Positions 33,270 through 40,733 of a DNA stretch of 64,000 nucleotides are shown piece after piece. The stretch spans positions 1 through 64,000 of the forward strand of contig CAZYWK010000005.1 in NCBI GenBank assembly GCA_964651825.1, in the 5' to 3' direction. The first letter of the stretch is position 1, and the number at the start of each line of letters is the position of its first letter. The notes under the pieces were generated by a model. The model was not told the DNA's origin. It saw only the letters and a program-made list of their open reading frames with translations, and made no database searches. This DNA comes from Sva-07 sp964651825. GTDB lineage: Bacteria > Actinomycetota > Acidimicrobiia > Acidimicrobiales > Ilumatobacteraceae. The position numbers and the translations under genes are program-made.

Positions 33270-34933
33270 GCGAGGATCTCCAGCCCTCCACCGAGAGCGG
33301 GGTGCTCGACGTGGTGATCGTCGGAGGCGGGATCGTCGGGCTGTACCAGTTGTACCGGTCGGTCGACGCCGGCTACTCGGCCACGCTGCTCGAGGCCGGC
33401 GACGGCGTGGGGGGCACGTGGTACTGGAACCGGTACCCGGACGCCCGCTTCGACTCCGAGAGCTACACCTACGCGTACATCTTCTCCGAGGAGCTCTTCG
33501 AGGAGTGGCAGTGGCAGGAGCACTTCGCCGGCCAGCCCGAGATCGAGCGGTACCTCAACCACGTCGTCGACCGCTTCGACCTGCGCCGCCACATTCGCCT
33601 GGGCACACGGGTCACCTCCGCGGTGTGGGACGAGCCGACCGGCACCTGGACGGTTCGCGCGAGCGACGGCTCGGAGACGCGGGCGCGCATCCTGATCGCC
33701 GCGACCGGCGTGCTGTCGCTGCCGTTCTACCCGGACGTGCCGGGCCGGGAGGACTTCCGCGGCGAGTCGTACCACACCGGGTTGTGGCCCTCGGCGCCGG
33801 TCGACTTCGCCGGCAAGCGCGTCGCCGTGATCGGTACGGGGTCGAGCGGGGTGCAGGTGATCGCGGCGATCGCCGGGGAGGTGGCGTCGCTGACCGTGTA
33901 CCAGCGCACGGCGAACTGGTGCACACCGCTCAACAACCGGCCGATCACGTCGGTCGAGCAAGCAAAGCTGCGTGCGGACTTCGAGGCGATCCATCACACG
34001 CTGCAAACCTCGGCGAGCGGGTTTCTCCACGAACCGTGCGAGCGGTCGGCGGCCGACGACTCGAAGGAGCAGCGCTGGGCGTTCTATGAGGAGATGTGGA
34101 ACAGCCCGGGTTTCACGAAGATGACGAGCAACTACCGCGACCTGTTGACCGACAAGGCGGTCAACGCCGAGTGGTGCGAGTTCCTCGAGGGCAAGATCCG
34201 CTCGATCGTGAACGACCCGGCGATCGCCGACCAGCTGATCCCCGACCACCTCTACGGGCAGCGCCGGCCGCCGTTCGGCACCAACTACTACGAGACGTAC
34301 AACGACCCGAAGGTGTCGCTCGTCGACCTGAAGGCAACCCCGATCTCCAGGGTTACCCAGCACGGCATCGAGACCACTGGCCCTGACGGCGCGAGCGTCG
34401 AGCGCGAGTTCGACATCATCGTGTGGGCGACCGGCTTCGACTTCGGCACCGGCGCGCTGAACCGGATGGGAATCGTGGGGCGCGACGGGTTGGCGCTGGC
34501 CGAGCACTGGGCCGACGGCCCGATCACATACCTCGGTCTGGCCTGCCGGGGTTTTCCGAACATGTTCTTCCCGGGCGGGCCGCACGGCTCGACGGGCAAC
34601 AACCCGCGGTACGCGGGCGACCAGGTCGACTTCGTGATGGACGTGCTGGCGTTCATGCGCGAGGGGGGCTACGACGTGGCCGAGGTCGACCAGGCGGCCG
34701 AGGACCGTTGGTGCGACATGGTCAACACGCACGCGGCGTCGGCGCCGTTCTCGGAGGCCAGCTACTTCTTCGGCGCCAACATCCCGGGCAAGCCGATCCG
34801 CTATCTGCTCAATCCCGGCGGCCGCCCGAAGCTGCACTCGACCATCGCCCGCGCCGTCGCCAACGAGTTCGACTCGTTCGAGTTCCGCCTCGTCGAGCCC
34901 GGTTTGACAGAAATGGACCGAGCGGTACAATAA
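33266..34933 (+). CDS. Baeyer-Villiger flavin monooxygenase
   Basis: A 555-residue FAD/NADPH monooxygenase. The first Rossmann motif is VIVGGGIVGLY and the second VIGTGSSGVQ. The BVMO fingerprint FxGxxxHxxxWP is met by FRGESYHTGLWP, and a late WATGFDF is present. It is closest in layout to cyclohexanone/steroid-type monooxygenases that insert oxygen next to a ring ketone. It overlaps the cyclase gene. Its last codons contain a consensus -35, operator site E and a -10 for the amidohydrolase gene. Confidence 0.94.
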   Translation: MSEDLQPSTESGVLDVVIVGGGIVGLYQLYRSVDAGYSATLLEAGDGVGGTWYWNRYPDARFDSESYTYAYIFSEELFEEWQWQEHFAGQPEIERYLNHVVDRFDLRRHIRLGTRVTSAVWDEPTGTWTVRASDGSETRARILIAATGVLSLPFYPDVPGREDFRGESYHTGLWPSAPVDFAGKRVAVIGTGSSGVQVIAAIAGEVASLTVYQRTANWCTPLNNRPITSVEQAKLRADFEAIHHTLQTSASGFLHEPCERSAADDSKEQRWAFYEEMWNSPGFTKMTSNYRDLLTDKAVNAEWCEFLEGKIRSIVNDPAIADQLIPDHLYGQRRPPFGTNYYETYNDPKVSLVDLKATPISRVTQHGIETTGPDGASVEREFDIIVWATGFDFGTGALNRMGIVGRDGLALAEHWADGPITYLGLACRGFPNMFFPGGPHGSTGNNPRYAGDQVDFVMDVLAFMREGGYDVAEVDQAAEDRWCDMVNTHAASAPFSEASYFFGANIPGKPIRYLLNPGGRPKLHSTIARAVANEFDSFEFRLVEPGLTEMDRAVQ

Positions 34934-34939
34934 TCTCAC
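34904..34939 (+). promoter_or_regulatory. Consensus promoter with operator site E inside the BVMO 3' end
   Basis: TTGACA (34904-34909), 16-nt spacer, TACAAT (34926-34931). The operator ATGGACCGAGCGGTACAA (34913-34930) fills the spacer. Transcription should start near 34939, leaving a short leader with GAGAG before ATG 34965, unlike the leaderless sites. Confidence 0.72.
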
Positions 34940-34964
34940 TGATTCCGACAGATCGAGAGATGAC

Positions 34965-36251
34965 ATGACCGACGTGATCGCAGACCGGGCGCTGGCAACC
35001 CCTCCTGTTGGTGGCGACTTCGTCGTCTCCGGAGACGGGCACGTCCTCGAGCCGATCGACCTGTTCAAGACCCGGCTCCCGAAGCACCTGCGCGAGCGGG
35101 CGGTGTGGGAGGAGGACTTCGAGCTGGACGAACCCTGGGTGGAGGGTGGCGCCCGCAACTTCCGGCGTCTCCACACCGCCGGATATGAGGGCTGGACCAT
35201 CTCGCGCTATCGCCAGACCAGCGGGCGCACGCCCGAGGGCGATCCCGAATGCATCCTCGAGGACATGGCCGAAGACGGCGTCGACGTGCAGGTGATGCAC
35301 CCGAACCTGTCGCTGTTCGGCCTGTACTCCGACGATCACGAATTGTCGATCGCCCACGCCAGGGTCTACAACGACTACATCGTCGAGCGGTTCGCTCCGT
35401 ACTTCGACCGGCTGGTCTTCACCGCTCCGATCCCGCTGACCGACGTCGACGACGCGGTGGCCGAGATCGAGCGCGTCGCCGCGGGCGGATTCCGGGCGAT
35501 CCTGCTGCCGGCGACCCCGCCTGCGAACTACTACTCCCGCGACCTCGACCCGGTGTGGGCGGCCGCCTCGGCGAACGGGGTGCAACCGTTCTTCCACACC
35601 CAGACCGGAGGGGTGCGGGTGAACGACACCGAAGCCGTCACGCTCAAGGTCGTGTTGGAGAACGCGGCCCAGGTCAACAAGCCGATGACCGACAAGGCGG
35701 CGGCCAAGCGGATGGTCACCCAGGCCGTGCACAGCGCGTTCGTACCGCAGCAGCTCATCTGCCATCTGATCGGCGGTGGCATCGCCGAACGCTTCCCCGA
35801 TCTCCACTTCAGCCTCATCGAGTTCAACGCCCACTGGCTGTCGTCGCTCGTCGGGGGCATGGACAAGTGCTGGGTGACGGGCATCGGTCAGGACGCCGAT
35901 TGGTGGCTCGGTCGCTGGGACGACTCCCGGCCCGCCGACGATCAGCCCGACATGGCCCAGCTGTTCAAGCTGAACGAGAAGTGGCCGTACCCGCTCAAGC
36001 CGAGTGAGTACGTGCAGCGCCAGTTCCACGTGCAGTTCCAGGACGATCCGGTGGCGATCGCCTGCCGGCACATCACGGGGTTGTCGACCATCGTGTGGGG
36101 CAACGACTACCCGCACGCTGAGGGCACGTTCCGCGGCAGTCGCCGGTTGATCGCCGAGCAGTTCGCCGGCGTCCCCGACGACGAACGCAAGGCCATCCTT
36201 GGCGGCACCCTCGCCAAGGTCCTCGGCCTCAAGGCGCCCACCCCCGCCTGA
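34965..36251 (+). CDS. Amidohydrolase-2 (ACMSD-like) family protein
   Basis: A 428-residue metal-dependent hydrolase/decarboxylase of the amidohydrolase-2 group. SGDGHVLEP stands in for the first metal motif, FFHTQTGG and the SLIEFNAHWL segment supply mid-barrel residues, and WGNDYPHAEGTF provides the conserved Asp. Homologues are common in actinobacterial steroid and terpenoid degradation clusters. It has its own operator-controlled promoter but is otherwise in line with the BVMO operon. Confidence 0.9.
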   Translation: MTDVIADRALATPPVGGDFVVSGDGHVLEPIDLFKTRLPKHLRERAVWEEDFELDEPWVEGGARNFRRLHTAGYEGWTISRYRQTSGRTPEGDPECILEDMAEDGVDVQVMHPNLSLFGLYSDDHELSIAHARVYNDYIVERFAPYFDRLVFTAPIPLTDVDDAVAEIERVAAGGFRAILLPATPPANYYSRDLDPVWAAASANGVQPFFHTQTGGVRVNDTEAVTLKVVLENAAQVNKPMTDKAAAKRMVTQAVHSAFVPQQLICHLIGGGIAERFPDLHFSLIEFNAHWLSSLVGGMDKCWVTGIGQDADWWLGRWDDSRPADDQPDMAQLFKLNEKWPYPLKPSEYVQRQFHVQFQDDPVAIACRHITGLSTIVWGNDYPHAEGTFRGSRRLIAEQFAGVPDDERKAILGGTLAKVLGLKAPTPA

Positions 36252-36317
36252 GCACAGCCGACGGCGAAGTTTGCCGGTTGTGGACCGGGTCTGACTGCTG
36301 GTGGTTCGGGTGTGCAG

Positions 36318-36935
36318 CTATCGGCGTCGGAGCGCTTCGGCTCCGGCGGCGGCGATGATGCGGTAGGCGCGGCGGATGGCGTCGGGCACTCGTTCGTGGG
36401 GACGGATCAGCGGGAGGAGGTCGGCCAGCCGCGGCGGCGGCCGTCGGATCGCCGATCGCTCTGCCTTGACTTTGGGAAGGGCGTGGACGAACACGGCCAG
36501 GGTCTGGCGACCCGGCAACGCTGCTGCCGGAGCCAGGACGCCATCGAAGCCGGCACCCCGGGCAGCAGCGGCCAGCGCTTGCGTGGTCGTGTAGTCGTCG
36601 GACAGCAGATCGCCCTCGTCGACACCCACATGGTCGCGGACCTGCCAGTCTGTGAGGTCGAGCACATCGAGGTCGACCGTCGCTCGCCCGATCCGGCGGC
36701 GAACCTCGAACGGGTCGACCCCATCGTCGATGAAATGGCGAAAGAGCTCTGCCCACGCTGCCTGCTCTTGGTTGGAGGCGTACCACACACCCGGTTCGCC
36801 GGCGCGGTGGTAGCGGCCAGGCCCTCGCGCCGGGTCGGCGCAGGACGTGAGGGGATGGCGGGTCGGACCCTGGTGCCACCAGTTGCCGGCGACCCGTCGC
36901 CGCGGCGCACTGGCGACGGCGTCGGCGACGCTCAC
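36318..36935 (-). CDS. RES-domain toxin (NAD-degrading type)
   Basis: A 205-residue RES-domain protein: GRYHRAGEPGVWYASNQEQA contains the conserved Arg/Tyr residues, and AAWAELFRHF and DDYTTTQALAAAARGAGFDG follow the family pattern. RES toxins such as MbcT destroy NAD. GTG 36935 overlaps the antitoxin stop by 4 nt (GTGA), fixing the start. It is partnered with the Xre/MbcA-like protein upstream. Confidence 0.88.
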   Translation of the reverse strand: MSVADAVASAPRRRVAGNWWHQGPTRHPLTSCADPARGPGRYHRAGEPGVWYASNQEQAAWAELFRHFIDDGVDPFEVRRRIGRATVDLDVLDLTDWQVRDHVGVDEGDLLSDDYTTTQALAAAARGAGFDGVLAPAAALPGRQTLAVFVHALPKVKAERSAIRRPPPRLADLLPLIRPHERVPDAIRRAYRIIAAAGAEALRRR

Positions 36936-37294
36936 ACGTAGGCGCCGTCGACGAAGGCTTCGGCGGCTCCACGCACCTCGTCGTAGTGATCCTTGGTGAG
37001 CAGGTCCACCGGGCGCTGCCCGTCGAGGAGCCGGTTCTTGGCGTGCAGCCACTGGCCGACGCCGCGTGGGGTGAGCGAGTCCGACAGCAGGAGCACGAGG
37101 TCGCGGAGCTGGGCGAGTCGGTCGTAGCGGTCGGGGTTGATGTCGCTGGTTCGCCAGCCGCGCACGGCCCGGTCCGAGACGTGGGTGACCGCCGCGATGT
37201 CGACCTGGGTGACACCGAAGGGCTTCAACGCGTCGACGATCTCGCTTGCTTCGACCGCCCGGTCAAGGGTGAGCGCCACGATTGCTTCCTCCAT
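36932..37294 (-). CDS. Xre/MbcA/ParS-type antitoxin (DUF2384)
   Basis: A 120-residue antitoxin with an N-terminal Xre-like HTH (VTQVDIAAVTHVSDRAVRGW) and a C-terminal toxin-binding domain (RDLVLLLSDSLTPRGVGQWL, NRLLDGQRPVDLL). It is the cognate partner of the RES toxin, in antitoxin-first order. Two copies of CCGGACCGA upstream probably form its autoregulatory site. Confidence 0.88.
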   Translation of the reverse strand: MEEAIVALTLDRAVEASEIVDALKPFGVTQVDIAAVTHVSDRAVRGWRTSDINPDRYDRLAQLRDLVLLLSDSLTPRGVGQWLHAKNRLLDGQRPVDLLTKDHYDEVRGAAEAFVDGAYV

Positions 37295-37299
37295 TACTT

Positions 37300-37332
37300 C
37301 CGGACCGACTTCCTATGAGACTACCGGACCGA
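37300..37332 (-). promoter_or_regulatory. Direct-repeat operator of the RES/Xre module
   Basis: CCGGACCGA occurs at 37300-37308 and 37324-37332, a 24-bp period, around a leftward -10-like TAGTCT (complement of 37318-37323). Confidence 0.5.
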
Positions 37333-37392
37333 GTCGCTACCTGCAACGGCGCAGCCCGCACGAGCTGGCACGCTGCACCCCGTCGCGACGGG

Positions 37393-37626
37393 TCACGGCG
37401 AATCCACCGAGAGTGCCGGTCTCAGGGAGGCTTCGGGTGGCGACGTGATCGAATCGTCGTGGCGGTCGTCGTCACCGCTCTCGGTGTGGTCGTGGCCTTC
37501 GACGTCGATGTTGGGGAGGAGGCGGTCGAGCCAGCGGGGGAGCCACCAGTTCTTGTCGCCGAGGAGCTCCATCGTCGCCGGCACGAGCAGCATGCGGACG
37601 ATGGTGGCGACGGCTACGACTCCGTC
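37393..37626 (-). pseudogene. C-terminal remnant of an MMPL/RND transporter
   Basis: The minus strand reads ATIVRMLLVPATMELLGDKN then WWLPRWLDRLLP and an acidic tail, the unmistakable end of an MmpL-family protein (last membrane helix onward). Upstream of about 37626 the family similarity stops, although the frame stays open a little longer. A full MmpL is 700-1000 residues, so this is a decayed or truncated copy. It lies between the RES/Xre module and another truncated gene. 37627-37864 shows no recognisable gene. Confidence 0.75.
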
Positions 37627-37880
37627 GTGCTCGACCGCGACCTCCCGCAGATCACGGCGGGGCCGATCGTGCCTGCGCGCGTTGCCGCCGAGCATCACCT
37701 GCGCCAGGTGAGGGTCTGCCAGCCGCTGCCCGCAACCGCCCGTCCACAACTGGCCGCGGCGTCAATCGTTCCGCTACTGGACCAATTGGCGGTCGCCAAC
37801 GTGGCGCATGTCCCCTCTGTCTCGCCAACTCGCCACCCGACGGTCACAATTGTTCCAGTAGTGGTATAAATACATCGTAG

Positions 37881-38552
37881 GTGCGACGCCTGCGGGCACG
37901 CGCGGTCCATCACTACCGATGGGAGCACCCCGACTGGATCGCCGACGTCCGCGCCGGACTCGGCGTGCTGTTCCCCCTCGCGATCGGTGGGACTGCTGGC
38001 GCCGACGCCGGCAAGATCGAGCTGAGCTACGACGCGTACGGCACGGCGGGAGCGACGACGGATCTGCTCGTCGACGTCGTGGGCTACTACGCCCCGGCCG
38101 GTCCTCCGGTCACGGGTGTCCTGACCGTTCCGTGGGCCGACTTCTTTCCGGGAGGTCCGGGCGGGTACGCCTACTCAATGGACGGGCACGTCGGGCGCAG
38201 CCTGACCGGCGTGGGCGGCAATGCCGGCAACCGCCTGCACGCGGCGATCGATCTCCCGCAGGGAGCGACCGTCACCGGGGTCACGTTCGGCATCCGCGAC
38301 AACGGCGCCCAGACGCCGAACGTCGCCCTGTACCGGTTCCCGAAGACCTCGTCGTTCGGCGACGAGATCGCCGGTGTCGACGTCACGGGCGCCGATCCGG
38401 CCGTTCGAGCGATCAGCCCTCCGGTCGATGCGACGCGGGCGGTGGTCGACAACGACCAGTTCATGTACGTCGCGACCGTGTTCCTCACCAATTGGACCGC
38501 AGCGAGCAACGTCGAGATCACCTTCGTCACGATCACGTACACGACGACCTGA
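37881..38552 (+). CDS. Secreted-type beta-rich protein, probably 5'-truncated
   Basis: A 223-residue product from GTG 37881, with TATAAA (37865-37870) 10 nt upstream. No signal peptide is visible, yet the content looks extracellular: TDLLVDVVGYYAPAGPPVTG is the repeat ending common in secreted actinobacterial proteins, and the rest is a Gly/Thr-rich beta domain. I suspect the original N-terminus was lost in the same event that left the MMPL remnant next door. The first 45 residues do not resemble the rest. Function unknown. Confidence 0.55.
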   Translation: MRRLRARAVHHYRWEHPDWIADVRAGLGVLFPLAIGGTAGADAGKIELSYDAYGTAGATTDLLVDVVGYYAPAGPPVTGVLTVPWADFFPGGPGGYAYSMDGHVGRSLTGVGGNAGNRLHAAIDLPQGATVTGVTFGIRDNGAQTPNVALYRFPKTSSFGDEIAGVDVTGADPAVRAISPPVDATRAVVDNDQFMYVATVFLTNWTAASNVEITFVTITYTTT

Positions 38553-38587
38553 GCCGGCGTAGCTCGGCACTGGCGCCGACTGGTTGC

Positions 38588-38662
38588 GAGTCGGTCGACT
38601 GTCCCGACCGACTCTGTGGGCCGTCCGTCGCGGGATCCGGGACGTTCGACGCACAGAGTCGG
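38588..38662. terminator. Mutually exclusive hairpins between convergent genes
   Basis: GAGTCGGTC (38588-38596) pairs with GACCGACTC (38606-38614). CCGACTCTGTG (38608-38618), which overlaps that right arm, pairs perfectly with CACAGAGTCGG (38652-38662). The two stems cannot form together. The position between convergent stops suggests a bidirectional terminator. Confidence 0.55.
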
Positions 38663-38687
38663 AACGGCGTCGCTGTGCCGGTCGTGG

Positions 38688-39674
38688 TCAGGGCACCGAC
38701 CGCTTCTCGGGTGCAAGGTGGCGGCGGAGGAACTCGTCGATTCGGCGTTCGAAGTCCTTCGTCGCCGTTGCCTTCGCCGCAGTGCCGACGAAGCCGTGGG
38801 GTGCGCCGGGAACGGTGACGAGCTCACACGCGACGCCGGCGGCCTCCAGGCGCTCCGCGTACTCGCGGTCCTCGTCGAAGAACAGGTCGACCTCGCCGAC
38901 GCCGATCCACGCGGGCGGCAGGCCGGTGAGATCGCCCCGGCGCGCCCCCACGGCGTAAGGCGCTACACCGTGCGTCTGGGCGTCGTGTGCTTGGTCGTCG
39001 CCGAGGTCGGTCTCGGCGCGGCCCGGTTCGTGGCCGAGGTAGGCGGTCCACCCGGCGCGGTTGGCGCGGTTGTTCCAGAGCGGGTGCTTGATCGCGTCGA
39101 GTTCGGTGCGGGCCGCTGTGCGGTCGTCGAGCATCGGGTAGATCAGCACTTGAGCTGCCGGTTGCGGGCCGCCGGTGTCGTGGATGCGTTGCACGAGGGT
39201 CGCGGCCAAGCCGCTGCCAGCGCTCTCGCCGCCCACCGCGATGCGGTGGGGGTCGATGCCGAGGCGGTCGGCGCGTTCCTGCATCCAGATCCACGCGGCG
39301 AAGCAGTCGTCGAGGGGCGCCGGGAACGGGTGCTCCGGTGCGAGCCGGTACTCGACCGACACGACCACGACGCCGAACTGGCTCACATACCGGCTGCACC
39401 GGGCGTCGTCCATCTTCGCCGCCCCGATCACGAACCCGCCGCCGTGTATCCACAAGACCGCGCCGGTGGAGGCTGGTCCGACGGGTCGGTAGATGCGGAT
39501 CGACGCCGGGCCGAGCGGCCGAACCTCGACGGTGACGTCGGCTGGCACCTTGGAGCGGAGGCCGACCTCGGTGAGCCAGCGGATCACGGGCAGCATGCCG
39601 CGCCGATGCACCGGCACCGCCGGCATGAACCGGGCGGCCCGGCGCATCTCGGGGTCGATCAGGTCGAGGTCCAT
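38688..39674 (-). CDS. HSL-family alpha/beta-hydrolase (esterase)
   Basis: A 328-residue esterase of the hormone-sensitive-lipase family: oxyanion HGGGFVIG, nucleophile Ser in GGESAGSG, Asp in the GEVDLFFDED region and His in GAPHGF. It probably hydrolyses an acyl ester or lactone, a fitting partner for Baeyer-Villiger products. ATG 39674 is 14 nt after the DapB-like stop; the ribosome binding site is weak. It is the last gene of the long leftward operon. Confidence 0.93.
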   Translation of the reverse strand: MDLDLIDPEMRRAARFMPAVPVHRRGMLPVIRWLTEVGLRSKVPADVTVEVRPLGPASIRIYRPVGPASTGAVLWIHGGGFVIGAAKMDDARCSRYVSQFGVVVVSVEYRLAPEHPFPAPLDDCFAAWIWMQERADRLGIDPHRIAVGGESAGSGLAATLVQRIHDTGGPQPAAQVLIYPMLDDRTAARTELDAIKHPLWNNRANRAGWTAYLGHEPGRAETDLGDDQAHDAQTHGVAPYAVGARRGDLTGLPPAWIGVGEVDLFFDEDREYAERLEAAGVACELVTVPGAPHGFVGTAAKATATKDFERRIDEFLRRHLAPEKRSVP

Positions 39675-39688
39675 CGCTGCGGTCTCGG

Positions 39689-40723
39689 TCAGGCGAACAC
39701 GGGGACGATGAGGGGGAGATCCATGATCGTGAGGATGCCAGGCCGGGCGTCGCACACGGCGGGGACGGCGTTGATCGCCCGGTTGGCGGTGTAGCCGGGG
39801 GAGCGTTCGGCCATCTCCTCCAGTGGGAACGGGAACGGCAGCTCGACCTCGAGCGGCGCGTCGCCCTCGACCGACACCCGCCAGCCGGTCGGCGAGAGAT
39901 CCCAGGCCGGGTCGAGGTCGTGGCCGCAATACCACGTCGCCTGGAAGCGCAGGAGCTCGCGCCCGCCCTTCATGCCCGACACGGTGATCCGCTGCGCGGC
40001 GACCGTCCCGGCCGGCACGGTGCCGGCCGCGATCGTGAGGTCGTGGGCGGCGACGGCGACCTCACCTCCGGCATGCAGGTCGTCGAACCCGAGGCCGAGC
40101 GCGTCGGCGACGGTCCGCAGCGACGGCCCGAAGCTCTCCCGCCCGTGTTCGAGCCGGGCCGGGTTCAGCTCCGCCGGTGGCGTGCCGAATCCCATGATCT
40201 GGAACAGCAGCTCGGGGGAGTTGCGCGGTGACAGGTCGGCGAACTCGTGGATCGTCAGCCGGTCGAGCCGCCGCTGGATCGACAGCAACGTGAGCGGTAA
40301 CGCCTCGGTGATGAACCCGGGGCTGCTGCCGGTGGCGTGGATCGACGAGCCGCCCTCGCGGCAGGCGGCTTCGACCTGCGATCGGATCTCGGCGTTCATG
40401 CTCGCCGGGTTGTGGAACATCCCGCCGGTCGACACCACGTTGATGCCGGCGGCGAGCAGCTGGCACAGGACGTCGACCTCGGTACGGCGCGGCGAGTACA
40501 CGACGCAGTCGGGCCGGGCGGCCAGGATCGTCTCGATGGCGTCGGTGGCAGCGATGCCGACCGCGTCGAGGCCGGCGAGCTCGCCCGCGTCTCGACCCAC
40601 CTTGTCCTCGCCGTAGACCCGCACGCCGACCAGCTCCATCGACGGGTGCTCGATGATGTGGCGCAGCGCCCGCGTCCCGATGTTGCCGGTCGCCCACTGC
40701 GCCACCCGGTACGTCTTGTTCAT
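39689..40723 (-). CDS. DapB-like NAD(P)-dependent dehydrogenase
   Basis: A 344-residue protein with Rossmann motif QWATGNIGTRALRHII and the domain layout of dihydrodipicolinate-reductase-like/2,4-diaminopentanoate-dehydrogenase proteins widespread in mycobacteria. The lysine-biosynthesis active-site histidine pair of true DapB is not evident, so this is not expected to be DapB. ATG 40723 has GGAG at 6 nt. It sits 10 nt after the fused transporter, so its substrate may be what the transporter imports. Confidence 0.85.
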   Translation of the reverse strand: MNKTYRVAQWATGNIGTRALRHIIEHPSMELVGVRVYGEDKVGRDAGELAGLDAVGIAATDAIETILAARPDCVVYSPRRTEVDVLCQLLAAGINVVSTGGMFHNPASMNAEIRSQVEAACREGGSSIHATGSSPGFITEALPLTLLSIQRRLDRLTIHEFADLSPRNSPELLFQIMGFGTPPAELNPARLEHGRESFGPSLRTVADALGLGFDDLHAGGEVAVAAHDLTIAAGTVPAGTVAAQRITVSGMKGGRELLRFQATWYCGHDLDPAWDLSPTGWRVSVEGDAPLEVELPFPFPLEEMAERSPGYTANRAINAVPAVCDARPGILTIMDLPLIVPVFA

Positions 40724-40733
40724 GTCGTCTCCT

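Noticed and set aside
39689..40723. True dihydrodipicolinate reductase (dapB)
   Set aside because: The Rossmann motif is present but the DapB active-site histidine/lysine pattern is not, and the context is catabolic.
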